The notes beneath the pieces were generated by a model. The model was not told the DNA's origin. It did not search any database and was given only the letters and a program-made list of their open reading frames with translations. From Sphingobacterium sp. ML3W (GTDB lineage Bacteria; Bacteroidota; Bacteroidia; Sphingobacteriales; Sphingobacteriaceae): 64,000 bases of DNA. A program made the position numbers and the translations under genes. Below, in pieces: positions 46,032 through 56,029 of the stretch (position 1 is the stretch's first letter; every line of letters begins with the position of its first letter). Where the stretch lies: positions 1,612,001-1,676,000 of the forward strand of contig NZ_CP107036.1 in the NCBI RefSeq assembly GCF_029542085.1. The letters are read 5' to 3'.

Positions 46032-47213
46032 ATGAAAAGAATCGTTATTATAAGTACCTATCCACCCCAGGAATGCGGGTTAGCTACTTTCACGAAAGAC
46101 CTTAGCAAAGGAATGGCATTGGATCAGACAGTCTCCATTGAGGTGATCGCAGTGTCCAAATCCGGCTCCGAAGAGTTTGATCCTGCCGTTCGCTTTGTTA
46201 TCGACAAAGAGCGACTTGACAGTTATATCCAGGCTGTACGTATCATCAATGAGGAATACGATTATTGTATTATCCAACACGAATATGGGATATTCGGCGG
46301 AGCTGATGGAATATTTATCAATCAGCTGGCTAATCATTTAAAAATTCCTTTGTTAACGATATTCCATACTATATTGAAATCATCGTCCTTACGTCAAAAG
46401 GAAATCATGGAATTGTTACTTACCAAATCTCAAGCGGTAGTTTCGCTATCGCCGAAAGGTAGTGAATTATTAAAAGATCTCTTTCCAACAATCGACCGCC
46501 AGAAAATCCACGTAATAGCCCACGGTGTACCTCAATTTGATTACAACCAAGGCTTGGCAAAATACAGATTGGGCTTACAAGATAACTTTGTGATGATGAC
46601 TTTTGGTCTAATTGGACGAAGTAAAGGCCTAGAATATGCGATCCGGTCATTGGCTGAACTCAATCTGCCGAATTTCAAATATCTAATTGTGGGCAAGACT
46701 CATCCGAATGTCTTGGCGCATGAGGGTGAATCCTATCGCTTTGAATTACAAAGTTTAGTAACTCAGTTGCAATTGCAGGATAAGATTATTTTTATTGATG
46801 AATTCATCAGCGATGACCAACTAAAAGAATACTTAACAGCCTGTGATATTTATTTATCTCCCTATCAACATGAGCAACAGATTAGCAGTGGAACATTATC
46901 TTTTGCGGTAGGAGCTGGTGCCGCCGTCATTTCTACTCCTTATTGGCATGCTGCAGACCTATTGACAGATGACCGTGGCATTCTTACACCCTTTGATGAT
47001 GTCCAAAGCATGAGCGATCATATCAAATTATTATATAGATCTAAACGTTTACTTGCTTGGCATCGTTTCAAGGCTCGTAGTTATGGAGAACAGACGACTT
47101 GGGAAATGATCGCGAAAATATATCTTGGACTGCTATCTGAATTGATTACACCTGTACGATCCTTGGTACACTATAAGAATTACCATACGTTTGATTTAAA
47201 GCAGGAAGCCTAA
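46032..47213 (+). CDS. GT4-type glycosyltransferase
   Basis: This 393-residue retaining GT-B enzyme has the N-terminal VIISTYPPQECGLATFTKDL pattern (GLA loop near residues 16-18) and QHEYGIFGGADGIFINQLAN. The C-terminal donor-binding domain has MMTFGLIGRSKGLEYAIRSL and DIYLSPYQHEQQISSGTLSF, where the family E-x7-E motif is expected. The acceptor is unknown. A strong terminator follows directly, and a 39-codon ORF precedes it with a four-base gap. Confidence 0.9.
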   Translation: MKRIVIISTYPPQECGLATFTKDLSKGMALDQTVSIEVIAVSKSGSEEFDPAVRFVIDKERLDSYIQAVRIINEEYDYCIIQHEYGIFGGADGIFINQLANHLKIPLLTIFHTILKSSSLRQKEIMELLLTKSQAVVSLSPKGSELLKDLFPTIDRQKIHVIAHGVPQFDYNQGLAKYRLGLQDNFVMMTFGLIGRSKGLEYAIRSLAELNLPNFKYLIVGKTHPNVLAHEGESYRFELQSLVTQLQLQDKIIFIDEFISDDQLKEYLTACDIYLSPYQHEQQISSGTLSFAVGAGAAVISTPYWHAADLLTDDRGILTPFDDVQSMSDHIKLLYRSKRLLAWHRFKARSYGEQTTWEMIAKIYLGLLSELITPVRSLVHYKNYHTFDLKQEA

Positions 47214-47248
47214 AGAACAGGTCTCGCCAATGGCGAGACTTGTTCTTT
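47213..47248 (+). terminator. Intrinsic terminator of the glycosyltransferase gene
   Basis: AAGAACAGGTCTCGCC pairs with GGCGAGACTTGTTCTT with one G-T wobble and a 3-4 base loop. It begins at the last base of the stop codon and ends in a TTCTTTGT stretch. Confidence 0.85.
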
Positions 47249-47379
47249 GTATGTTTGTGCGTTTGACAAATCCTTCTTGACATGTGAATAGTAGTCAAGT
47301 ATGAAAAGTTCGATTGATTGATTTATTATAAAACATTATCCAAACGAATATTGTTATCAGTAAAAAACATATTAACATT

Positions 47380-47532
47380 ATGGGAAATTTATTATACATC
47401 ATTGCCGTTATTTTAGTTATCATCTGGGCAATTAGTTTTTTTGGAGGTTATGCGACAGGAAATATAATCCACGCGCTGTTGGTAATCGCAATTATCGTGG
47501 TGCTATTACGTGTGATTCGCGGTGCAGCCTAA
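47380..47532 (+). CDS. Small lmo0937-type membrane protein (DUF5670)
   Basis: This 50-residue protein has two hydrophobic helices: NLLYIIAVILVIIWAISFFG and HALLVIAIIVVLLRVIRG. It ends in the basic RVIRGAA tail typical of the family. Members are inner-membrane peptides of unknown function. The ATG is preceded by an A/T-rich leader. Two hairpin terminators follow at 47650-47683 and 47768-47803. Confidence 0.8.
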   Translation: MGNLLYIIAVILVIIWAISFFGGYATGNIIHALLVIAIIVVLLRVIRGAA

Positions 47533-47649
47533 TGGGTATCACTTATTGGTAACAACATGGATTGTCCTTGAAAAACGATTTTGGCCTCCTGTCTCAAAAC
47601 CCCACGCGTCAAAAATAGAGATTTTCGGTATTATCAGGGGTTTTGTATC

Positions 47650-47683
47650 CAATAAAACCACTTTTTTAAAAGTGGTTTTATTG
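47650..47683. terminator. Perfect 16-bp hairpin, terminator
   Basis: CAATAAAACCACTTTT and its reverse complement AAAAGTGGTTTTATTG are separated by two bases. It stands downstream of the small membrane protein gene and works in both directions. Confidence 0.75.
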
Positions 47684-47767
47684 TGCAATTTAAGCCATGT
47701 ACTTAAAATTCGGCAATATGACTGAGAACACGAAAACATCCAATTTATGATCTTGATGGAAGAAGTA

Positions 47768-47803
47768 CCAAATAAATCCGTTCTGGGGAACGGATTTATT
47801 TGG
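47768..47803. terminator. Second perfect 16-bp hairpin
   Basis: CCAAATAAATCCGTTC and its exact reverse complement GAACGGATTTATTTGG surround TGGG. It lies about 70 bases before the stop of the minus-strand lipoprotein gene at 47877, so it could end that transcript as well. Confidence 0.7.
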
Positions 47804-47876
47804 CGCTAATTGTTTGATACTAAAAACATTGAGACGAAATATGATCTCACGAATTGTGAGCTATCAAATCTGCTTT

Positions 47877-48422
47877 TTAATAGGCGTTTTTCACTGTTAA
47901 ATTATAGGTGTTTGGTGCCCCTGGAATTCCGCCACCAGTTACCAGTGTTTTTACTAGTGTAACAGGTGTCGTAATATTAACATGGTATTTGCCATTGGTA
48001 TCTATAGTAACATCTGCCGTTCCACCCGAGGTAGTAGTTGCTGCATAATTAACTGCACCGCTTGTAACTGCAGTTCCTACGACGCAAGTGAGCGCCATAT
48101 AACGTACATTAGGATTAGCCGACATTACACTACTGGTCGTTAATGTATATTTCCCTGCTCCTAAAGAAGATCGAAAAATAATAGTTAATGCGCTACCAGA
48201 ATAGGCGCCATGATTACCCCCATCCCCGGATGTTGTCACAGTCATTCCTGCCAAACCACCGGTATTACTTTGAGAGGAGGCTCCTCTATTATAAGAATAG
48301 GCACCGAGTTTCCAACTAGATTCAGTTGCAGGCGGCTCTGGAACAGGATCATCATCTTTGCTTCCACAGGAAAATAGTGTCGTGGAGCTGGCAAGTAAAA
48401 TACAAATAAGTGATTTTTTCAT
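47877..48422 (-). CDS. Hypothetical surface lipoprotein
   Basis: This 181-residue lipoprotein has its lipobox in TTLFSC, with Cys19 as lipidated residue, followed by a Gly/Asp-rich stretch (GSKDDDPVPEPPATESSWKL) consistent with a Bacteroidota lipoprotein export signal. The body is beta-rich (YSGSALTIIFRSSLGAGKYT). I recognise no family. It is 100 bases downstream of the azoreductase gene on the same strand. Confidence 0.72.
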   Translation of the reverse strand: MKKSLICILLASSTTLFSCGSKDDDPVPEPPATESSWKLGAYSYNRGASSQSNTGGLAGMTVTTSGDGGNHGAYSGSALTIIFRSSLGAGKYTLTTSSVMSANPNVRYMALTCVVGTAVTSGAVNYAATTTSGGTADVTIDTNGKYHVNITTPVTLVKTLVTGGGIPGAPNTYNLTVKNAY

Positions 48423-48522
48423 ATTGTTATATATTAGTTATTAAAGGTCAAAATAGACTGTATTTTGATTGTACAATTCTTTAGGTGAAAATTATTGATT
48501 ATAGGCAATGAATAGGACTATC

Positions 48523-49152
48523 CTATAAATAGCCAGGATTATGAATTTGGCTATTCAAAGCCGCATGAGTGAAATTTTGATAAATTCGTTTTCTTTGCTG
48601 TTCTAATTTCATAATTGCCTGTTCTGGATTTATGGTACCATCAACTGGAAAATAATTGATGTCTACTATTCCGAGTTGATTTAGGATACGCGTTATCTGT
48701 ATTTCAATGAGATTCTTTTCTTCTGCTGCGGGCTGAGTCATGCCCATTGCAGAAATGATATATGCCTTTTTATCGGTCAGCAAACCTCTTATTCCGTTAC
48801 TGTCATTTGTAAAAGTCTTTTCTGTACGGACGATGAGGTCAAAATAAGCCTTTAAAGATGATGGAATGCCATAATTATACATCGGACAGGTAATAAGCAG
48901 CTCATCATTGCTATATAGCTCTTCGATCAATTGATCCGATAAAGCAAGAATTTCGGAAGATACAGCGCTATCAAAAAAACCGTTTACAGTGTCCTGAGTA
49001 AGGTGGGGAATCATTTGCAGATTTATGTCCCTTTCGATGATCTTTCCGTTTGAGTGTTTTATTTTCCATAATTCTACAAAATAATCACCCATCGTCCGAG
49101 AATAGGAACCTTTTATCCGAAGGCTGCTATCAATGCGAAGTATTGTTTTCAT
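48523..49152 (-). CDS. azoR: FMN-dependent NADH:quinone oxidoreductase / azoreductase
   Basis: This 209-residue flavodoxin-fold enzyme of the AzoR family has TILRIDSSLRIKGSYSRTMG near residues 3-22 (FMN phosphate loop), LLITCPMYNYGIPSSLKAYF near residues 86-105 and TEKTFTNDSNGIRGLLTDKK. It reduces quinones and azo or nitro compounds through FMN with NADH. It lies 125 bases downstream of the TonB-type receptor on the same strand. This is one of several detoxifying reductases in the window. Confidence 0.9.
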   Translation of the reverse strand: MKTILRIDSSLRIKGSYSRTMGDYFVELWKIKHSNGKIIERDINLQMIPHLTQDTVNGFFDSAVSSEILALSDQLIEELYSNDELLITCPMYNYGIPSSLKAYFDLIVRTEKTFTNDSNGIRGLLTDKKAYIISAMGMTQPAAEEKNLIEIQITRILNQLGIVDINYFPVDGTINPEQAIMKLEQQRKRIYQNFTHAALNSQIHNPGYL

Positions 49153-49277
49153 GTGTGCTTTTTTTCTAAAGACATAATTACCATTACATGTGAGGCTTAA
49201 ACCAAGCTTTTAATTCTGAGGGTCTACAATGGAATTGTCTCCCAGATTCGAAAACTACGGTAAAAACGCATTTAATT

Positions 49278-51644
49278 CTAAGTTGGGAGACGGTCCTTTT
49301 GCTCCTTTTTCCTATTGAAACGATAGGTCGCTGTAGCATTGACAATCCGGCCAACACCATAATTCTTTGACTCCAAACGATAAGTCGATCCGTTGAGCGT
49401 CTGCTTTTCAACAAGGGAGTCAAATACATTATTGAAAGCCATGCTCACAGTCATTTTTTCGTTAAAAATATCTTTGCTGATAGCGATGTTAAATTTGTAT
49501 ACAGGGCTGTTAAGGGACTGTACTTCCTTAAAATTGCTAGTATAAGTAAATACAGATTCTATCACTAGTCTTGTGGGCAATCTGAGCCTGGAATTTAACT
49601 GAGCAGTCCATCGATTGCCTTTCACAAAATAGCGTTCACCGCTAAATTCGCCTTGTTGATTAAAACCATAATAGTTAAAATTTAGAGCTATTCGCCAATT
49701 TGGCAACGGACTATATAAACTATTCAATTCTAATCCGTAACGCTTCTCATAATCCATATTAATAGGTGAACGAAGAAAATAGTCCACAGCAGTCTCCTGC
49801 ACGAAATATTGAAAAAAGCTATTCGTATATTTGTAATAAATTGTAGGGTTGATCGTAAATTGTGAAAGCTTCTGCATTAGCATAAATTCTATTGCATTTG
49901 TATAAGCTGGATCGAGATCCGCATTACCAATAGTAAGATTACGTAGGTCAGAAAGACCACCAAAGGGATTCAATTGTGGAAATTCCGGACGGTCAATCCT
50001 TCTGCTATAGCTAAGTTGCAAATCGGAATTATCCTGGATTTTATAGCCCAAATGGATAGTTGGAAAAATATCAATATAACGCCTATCCTTGTTAAAGTCC
50101 CCTTTTCGATCTGCTATTTCAATCAATGATAGCTCTGTCCTTAAACCGAATTGATAACTCCATCGTTTCATAGTATTGTTCCATTGAAAATAGGCTGCAA
50201 TAAGACGTTCATTATAATTAAGCTTGTTATCATATTCTTCCAACAATACACCATTGGCAGTAGCCCAATAATCACTTCTAATTGCACGGAGATCGACACG
50301 ACCACCTACTTCGAGTTTGCCCCTACTACCAATAGTGTTAATATAATCACTCTGGATAAAGATATCATTGCTACTTTCTATGTTTTGAGTGACTAAATTG
50401 TCTGTCGCAACTGGCATCGGAAAAACAGACGACTGGCTAATGTATTGATTTTCATTATCATGCCAAAAATCATAACGCATGCTTGTCGTCCAGTTTTTGT
50501 CTTTTTTCTCAAATGTCTTGACATAACTAACCTCAAGCTGATTATATTTTTTAGGCTCGTTATATTGCTCAAAGCGCTGGGTAGTACTATCCAGCTTGCC
50601 CCCTGAACTGAAATAATCATATTGGTTGTCTATTCTATTATCAACGAGTAGCGTACTATGATAAAAACTAGCAGTCAATGTATTTAGACTATCGATATAA
50701 TAGTCGCCCCCAATGTAAAAATTATGACCTCTGCCCCCCCAATCCGTACTGGTTTCCTGCTTCAAAAAGCGTTGTTTACCTTCGCCCAACGAAATTCGTT
50801 TCAATTCGCTTCTGACAGTTAAATCGCGGTAACGGAAGCCAACATCGCCAAAAAGATTAACCTTATCCGTTTTATAACTCAAATTAATATTTCCATTATG
50901 ATTTGTAGGACTAGTCCAAGTGGTCTGAACACTTCCGTTTAGACCGGTTAACATATTTTTTTTCAGTACAATATTGATTATTCCCGCAGTTCCTTGGGCT
51001 TCATATTTCGCTGACGGATTATTAATCACCTCTATTTTCTCAATAGAGCTAGCCGACAGCTGCTCTAATCCATTATTGGCGGAGATAACCGAAGGCTTTC
51101 CATTGACCAGTATACGGACACCCGATTCTCCACGAATGCTAATATTTCCCTTACCGTCAACGTTGACAGAGGGCACATTGTTTAAAACATCATTGGCCGT
51201 ACCTCCTTTAGCTGACAGATCTGATCCTACATAAAATACCTTCTTATCCAGCTCGAGTGACAATCCTGGCATCATTCCGGTAACCTCAGCACCTTCCAGC
51301 AATTGGGTTTTAGCCTGCAACATTACTGTACCGAGGTCCTTATTGCTATCTATTTGTTGCCTAGGAAGCAATAATGCCTGGAACGAAACAAAACTTATTA
51401 TGATATCGTAGTAGCCTTTCTCAACAGAAACTTTAAATTCTCCATTTGCTGAGGCCATCGTAGTCGTTAGCCCTTGTACTCCTGATATAGCTCGTAAGGT
51501 AATGCTGGCACCATCCAATGGTAATTGTGTTTGCCGACTGTGCACACTTCCTTTAACAATGACTTTCTGAATTTCCTGCCCTAGACCGCGATCAGTAAAA
51601 AGACTTACCAGTAAAATAATTAATATCGCTTTTATTGTCTTCAT
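49278..51644 (-). CDS. Outer-membrane beta-barrel receptor (TonB-dependent type, without SusD)
   Basis: This 788-residue receptor has a signal peptide (about residues 1-22) and a carboxypeptidase-D-like regulatory repeat at about 28-108 (PLDGASITLRAISGVQGLTT). The plug contains GTANDVLNNVPSVNVDGKG and IEVINNPSAKYEAQGTAGII. A long barrel follows with repeated aromatic strands. It belongs to the outer-membrane beta-barrel family (OMP_b-brl_3) and not the SusC type. It is divergent from the LytS-like kinase with about 200 bases between starts, so the two-component pair probably regulates it. Confidence 0.9.
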   Translation of the reverse strand: MKTIKAILIILLVSLFTDRGLGQEIQKVIVKGSVHSRQTQLPLDGASITLRAISGVQGLTTTMASANGEFKVSVEKGYYDIIISFVSFQALLLPRQQIDSNKDLGTVMLQAKTQLLEGAEVTGMMPGLSLELDKKVFYVGSDLSAKGGTANDVLNNVPSVNVDGKGNISIRGESGVRILVNGKPSVISANNGLEQLSASSIEKIEVINNPSAKYEAQGTAGIINIVLKKNMLTGLNGSVQTTWTSPTNHNGNINLSYKTDKVNLFGDVGFRYRDLTVRSELKRISLGEGKQRFLKQETSTDWGGRGHNFYIGGDYYIDSLNTLTASFYHSTLLVDNRIDNQYDYFSSGGKLDSTTQRFEQYNEPKKYNQLEVSYVKTFEKKDKNWTTSMRYDFWHDNENQYISQSSVFPMPVATDNLVTQNIESSNDIFIQSDYINTIGSRGKLEVGGRVDLRAIRSDYWATANGVLLEEYDNKLNYNERLIAAYFQWNNTMKRWSYQFGLRTELSLIEIADRKGDFNKDRRYIDIFPTIHLGYKIQDNSDLQLSYSRRIDRPEFPQLNPFGGLSDLRNLTIGNADLDPAYTNAIEFMLMQKLSQFTINPTIYYKYTNSFFQYFVQETAVDYFLRSPINMDYEKRYGLELNSLYSPLPNWRIALNFNYYGFNQQGEFSGERYFVKGNRWTAQLNSRLRLPTRLVIESVFTYTSNFKEVQSLNSPVYKFNIAISKDIFNEKMTVSMAFNNVFDSLVEKQTLNGSTYRLESKNYGVGRIVNATATYRFNRKKEQKDRLPT

Positions 51645-51847
51645 AACATTGAATTTGCTACGAAAATGCGGGATTCTCAGTTAGGAAAGATGGTTTGACG
51701 ATAGATAAGTCGAATAAAGCAGATTAAAACACACTATTGAAGGCAAATGGATTTTGTCGACAGAATAACTCCATTTATAGGGCTATTTGCGGTATTCGTC
51801 TTTTACTGATACCTTTCTTTTATAGAAACGTTATCTTTGATACTAAC

Positions 51848-52951
51848 ATGTCAATTGTAGAAAAAGCTATTCGCTATAGTACTATTTATCGGGTTTCTAG
51901 CCACGTATTATTCTGGTTGGTAGTTTTCATCGTTCCTCAATATCAAACGGATATGAGTATCCGTGATATGCTGATCCAAAACTCATTTTACGTCTCTTTT
52001 TACATGATGGCTTCTTATTTTGTAGCTTATTTTATCATCCCCAAGTTTCAAAAAGGAGAAAATTATTTGATTGTTATTCTTTATTTTACAATAGGCGGTT
52101 ATCTACTTAGTGCTACTTCACGGATCATGGTTGTCTATATGCTTGAACCCTTGATACGTAAGCCTCCATACAGCCAGGAGTCGATATTGGAAATTATTAC
52201 CGATCTCAGAAAACTCATAACAGATTATTTCCTTCAAAACTTTTCATTGGCATGGATTTTCGGCTTTATCAAACTATCGAAAGACCAATATCTGATAAGA
52301 CAACGTACATTACAGTTAGAAAAGGAAAAGGCAGAAGCTGAATTAAATGCTTTAAAAGCGCAATTAAATCCACATTTTCTATTTAATACCTTAAATAATA
52401 TCTATAGTCTTTCGTTGATCAACTCGCCAATCACTTCTTCGTCAATCGCGGGATTGGCGGAAATCTTAGATCACATACTTTATCGCTGCAATAGCAATTT
52501 TGTTCCGATGTCTACAGAGATTAATCTGCTCGAGAATTACATTGCATTGGAAAAAATTAGATATGACAAGCGTCTAAACGTACATTTTAATCATGTTATC
52601 GACCAAGATGTACAAATCGTCCCGCTCATCCTATTATCAATCATAGAGAATGCATTCAAACATGGTGCGGGAGAAGATATAGGCGAACCGCGCATCGCTA
52701 TTGATCTAATAGTGCGGGAAGGCGCTCTACATTTTAAAGTGGAGAATACATATGTTGATCAAAAAGAGCAGGTATACACTGAAAAAATAGGTATGAGCAA
52801 TTTACGCAAACAATTAGCATTAGTTTATCCAAAAAATCATGAATTTACAACATATATTTCAGAAGGCAGATTTGTAACTTTACTCAACATATTCAATTTA
52901 ACTATTGATGATAATCGATTCAAAAATAAAAGTACGATGTCTTTTAGTTGA
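51848..52951 (+). CDS. LytS-type sensor histidine kinase
   Basis: This 367-residue membrane kinase of the His_kinase (LytS/YpdA) class starts at ATG 51848. At least four membrane segments occupy about residues 12-140 (VLFWLVVFIVPQYQTD, FYMMASYFVAYFIIP). The phospho-acceptor region contains LKAQLNPHFLFNTLNNIYSL, and the ATPase domain includes ILLSIIENAFKHGAGED. The stretch before the ATG is in frame from 51737 but non-conserved. It overlaps the LytTR response regulator start by 44 bases, as typical for these pairs. Confidence 0.93.
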   Translation: MSIVEKAIRYSTIYRVSSHVLFWLVVFIVPQYQTDMSIRDMLIQNSFYVSFYMMASYFVAYFIIPKFQKGENYLIVILYFTIGGYLLSATSRIMVVYMLEPLIRKPPYSQESILEIITDLRKLITDYFLQNFSLAWIFGFIKLSKDQYLIRQRTLQLEKEKAEAELNALKAQLNPHFLFNTLNNIYSLSLINSPITSSSIAGLAEILDHILYRCNSNFVPMSTEINLLENYIALEKIRYDKRLNVHFNHVIDQDVQIVPLILLSIIENAFKHGAGEDIGEPRIAIDLIVREGALHFKVENTYVDQKEQVYTEKIGMSNLRKQLALVYPKNHEFTTYISEGRFVTLLNIFNLTIDDNRFKNKSTMSFS

Positions 52952-53636
52952 TGATGAACCGTTAGCAATTCAATTGCTCCAAACTCATCTAAAAAGAATG
53001 GAGATATTCGAAGTGGCAGCAACTTCTACTAATGCTCTAAAGGCCCTGGAAATTATACGACATGAGGCAATTGACCTCATGTTTTTAGATATTAAGATGC
53101 CACAGTTAAATGGAATAGATTTTTTAAAAACACTGAAGCATCCCCCGGCTGTTATTATTACAACTGCTTTTAGAGAATATGCCATAGAGGGATATGATCT
53201 GGATGTTGTAGATTATCTATTAAAACCTATTACTTTTGAGCGTTTTTTTAAAGCAATAGACCGTTATCTTAGAAACCGAAAAATTCAGTCCCAAAACATG
53301 ATGCCTGAGGCAAAAGACCAAGCGATCACAATCAGGTCAGGTGGAAAATTCCATAGGCTGGAGATTGCTAATATTCTTTATATTGAAAGCAACAAAGATT
53401 ATATTACTATCCACAGTAGCCAACGAATTGTGACAACTAAATATAAAATCACCGTAATTGAACAAGAATTAAAGCAATTCAATTTTCTTCGTATTCACCG
53501 ATCTTTCCTCATTAATACAAATAAAATCACAGCTTTTACCACGAATGATATCGAAATTGGAAAACAAATGATTCCGATTGGCACCAATTACAAAGAACTT
53601 GTTCAACAAGCATTAAAATATCTTTGTTTAAAATGA
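52908..53636 (+). CDS. LytTR-type response regulator
   Basis: This 242-residue regulator has a receiver domain (VRCLLVDDEPLAIQLLQTHL; phosphorylated aspartate in DLMFLDIKMPQLNG) and a C-terminal LytTR DNA-binding domain (ANILYIESNKDYITIHSSQR, FLRIHRSFLINTNKITAFTT). It overlaps the kinase gene upstream and so is co-transcribed. Its likely target is the receptor gene that is divergent from the kinase, but that is an inference from position. Confidence 0.95.
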   Translation: MIIDSKIKVRCLLVDDEPLAIQLLQTHLKRMEIFEVAATSTNALKALEIIRHEAIDLMFLDIKMPQLNGIDFLKTLKHPPAVIITTAFREYAIEGYDLDVVDYLLKPITFERFFKAIDRYLRNRKIQSQNMMPEAKDQAITIRSGGKFHRLEIANILYIESNKDYITIHSSQRIVTTKYKITVIEQELKQFNFLRIHRSFLINTNKITAFTTNDIEIGKQMIPIGTNYKELVQQALKYLCLK

Positions 53637-53974
53637 TTTGCCAAAAATTGCAGACCAACAAAAACCCTAGAAGTCTAGTATAGGTTTCAAATTTTTGGGA
53701 GAAACTGCAAGTACTTATTTTGCGCGCTTTGATTTACTATCGGATGAAGGAGCTTAATAATATTTTCTTAATTTTATGGTTAATATCAAAAGGAATGGAA
53801 GTGCTCTTCTAATAAGTTTGCTTAACCAAACTTAAGGCATCAGAATGGAATATAGCGTAGAATGCGAAAAACCATTCGCTCTTTTGAACAAAGTTAAATA
53901 GGCCTTTTGAACAAAATAAGAAATATGGAAGCTTCCTAATTTTGTCTCATTAATAATAATTAGATGTATTCAAA

Positions 53975-54979
53975 ATGGAAAAAAATAATTATCAGGGAGC
54001 TCAACAACATCCTATAGTTTCAGGCTTCAATGCAAAATCAACATCGAATGAAGTAATCGAAAACATCGATCTTACTGGGAAAATAGCAATTGTCACTGGT
54101 GGAAATACCGGGATTGGACTGGAAACAACTAAAATTCTCTCAACAGCAGGAGCTACAGTAATCGTACCCGCACGAGATTTTAAAAAAGCAGAGAAGAATC
54201 TGGAAGGAATAGCCAACGTTGAAATTACCGCAATGGATTTAATGTCACCAACATCGATTGATACCTTCGCTGAAAATTTTATTGCTTCGGGAAGACCTTT
54301 ACATTTACTGATCAATAATGCCGGTATTATGTGGGTACCTCTGCGTAGAGATGAGCGGGGTATAGAATCACAGCTTGCCACCAATTACTTGGCATTATTC
54401 CAGCTTACTTCCAGATTATGGCCTTCACTAAAGAAAGCCAATGGCGCACGAGTGGTTAATATTTCTTCTCACGGTCATCATTTTGCACCCTTTGATTTTG
54501 ATGATCCTAACTTTTTGCATAAAGAATATGAAACATTGCAGGGATACGGACAATCCAAGACGGCTGTCAATCTTTTTTCAATGGAACTTGATGTACGAGG
54601 ACAATCTTCTCATGTCAGAACTTATGCCGTTCACCCAGGCTCTATTGCTGGGACAGAGCTAGGCAGGGAAGCTCCATTGGAGCTGTTTCAAAAAATGGGA
54701 TTTGTAGATGCTGATGGCAATATGTTACCCGAAATAGCAGCATCACTAAAGACTGTCCCACAAGGTGCTGCTACAACAGTATGGTGTGCAACGAACTCAC
54801 TATTAAATCATATTGGTGGTATATATTGTGAAGATGGAGATATTGCTGAATTATCATCAGATAGTGGATATCAAAAAGGTGTAAACCCATACTCATTGGA
54901 TGAAAGCCTTGCAAAAAAATTATGGAAACTTACTGAGGAAATGACAGGTATCAGATTTAATCCAGAAGCATCTTTTTGA
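53975..54979 (+). CDS. SDR-family oxidoreductase
   Basis: This 334-residue SDR of the longer (retinol-dehydrogenase-like) class has AIVTGGNTGIGLETTKILS near residues 32-50 and LLINNAGIMWVPLRRDERGI. The catalytic serine is in VNISSHGHHFAPF and the pair in YGQSKTAVNLFSME (YxxxK). It lies 64 bases upstream of an AraC-type regulator on the same strand. Confidence 0.92.
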   Translation: MEKNNYQGAQQHPIVSGFNAKSTSNEVIENIDLTGKIAIVTGGNTGIGLETTKILSTAGATVIVPARDFKKAEKNLEGIANVEITAMDLMSPTSIDTFAENFIASGRPLHLLINNAGIMWVPLRRDERGIESQLATNYLALFQLTSRLWPSLKKANGARVVNISSHGHHFAPFDFDDPNFLHKEYETLQGYGQSKTAVNLFSMELDVRGQSSHVRTYAVHPGSIAGTELGREAPLELFQKMGFVDADGNMLPEIAASLKTVPQGAATTVWCATNSLLNHIGGIYCEDGDIAELSSDSGYQKGVNPYSLDESLAKKLWKLTEEMTGIRFNPEASF

Positions 54980-55043
54980 ACAAAATAAATGATGTTATTT
55001 TTATCTTTATAGTATTGATTTACTTTTTAAAAAAAACAAAATC

Positions 55044-55862
55044 ATGGAATACCAAGCCCGCTATATCACCGAAGACATAAAGCTCTCCAGTTATGAAGAC
55101 AAATTTTTCAAGTCGGACATAATGTTTGACCAACATATGCTGGTATGGTTTCTTTCAGGTGAAACCAAGATTGTGCAAGCTGACGCCTCCTATATCTTTG
55201 GAAAAGGTGATATATTTCTGATTCCCAGAAATCAATTGGCCACTATTATCAACTATCCTAAGAATGATGAACCGCATAAAACGGTAGTCATGCATTTATC
55301 ACGGGAGATATTAAAAAATTATTATGCAGCCAAAAATATAAAACACCAACCGCAAAAATCATCGAGAATCTTTTGCTTCAATAATCATCCGTTACTGGAA
55401 AGCTGTCTTGCGTCACTCATCCCTTATTTTGAGATGAAGGATATACCTGCAGATATTGCATCTATTAAAATTACAGAAGCCATAAGCATTCTTAGAACCC
55501 TAGACAAGGAGATCGATCTTGTTCTAGCTAATTTTGAGGAGCCAGGAAAAATTGACCTTGCCAATTATATGGAAAAGAATTTTATGTTCAATCTTCCACT
55601 TGAAAAGTTTGGTTATCTGACAGGCAGAAGTCTAACAACATTTAAACGTGATTTCAAAAAGGCTTTCACCATGACTCCACAACGATGGTTAACACAGAAG
55701 CGTTTGGAACTAGCCTATTATCAGTTGACCGAAAAGAAAAAGAAGCCCCAGGAAGTTTGTTATGAGGTAGGATTTGAAAACCTATCTCATTTTTCCTTTG
55801 CCTTTAAAAAGCAGTTTGGAATTGCTCCAAGTCTATTAGTATCCCCCTCTGTTACTTCGTAG
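55044..55862 (+). CDS. AraC-family transcriptional regulator
   Basis: This 272-residue regulator has an N-terminal cupin-like half (MLVWFLSGETKIVQADASYI) and a C-terminal helix-turn-helix: GYLTGRSLTTFKRDFKKAF, then PQEVCYEVGFENLSHFSFAF and the terminal APSLLVSP. It is the same sub-type as the gene at 23200. It follows an SDR and should control it. Confidence 0.9.
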   Translation: MEYQARYITEDIKLSSYEDKFFKSDIMFDQHMLVWFLSGETKIVQADASYIFGKGDIFLIPRNQLATIINYPKNDEPHKTVVMHLSREILKNYYAAKNIKHQPQKSSRIFCFNNHPLLESCLASLIPYFEMKDIPADIASIKITEAISILRTLDKEIDLVLANFEEPGKIDLANYMEKNFMFNLPLEKFGYLTGRSLTTFKRDFKKAFTMTPQRWLTQKRLELAYYQLTEKKKKPQEVCYEVGFENLSHFSFAFKKQFGIAPSLLVSPSVTS

Positions 55863-56029
55863 GGGATAAAATGACATTTTTCGATCCTCACTATGCCTCT
55901 GGGTATTATCCCTACTTACATTGATATGTGGATTTTGAACGACTAGTTTATCAGATTTTTTAAAATCACTTACATTTTTTCCTGTGTGGATGTTGGCAAG
56001 TATTTTGACGACGATTGTTATAAGCCTAT

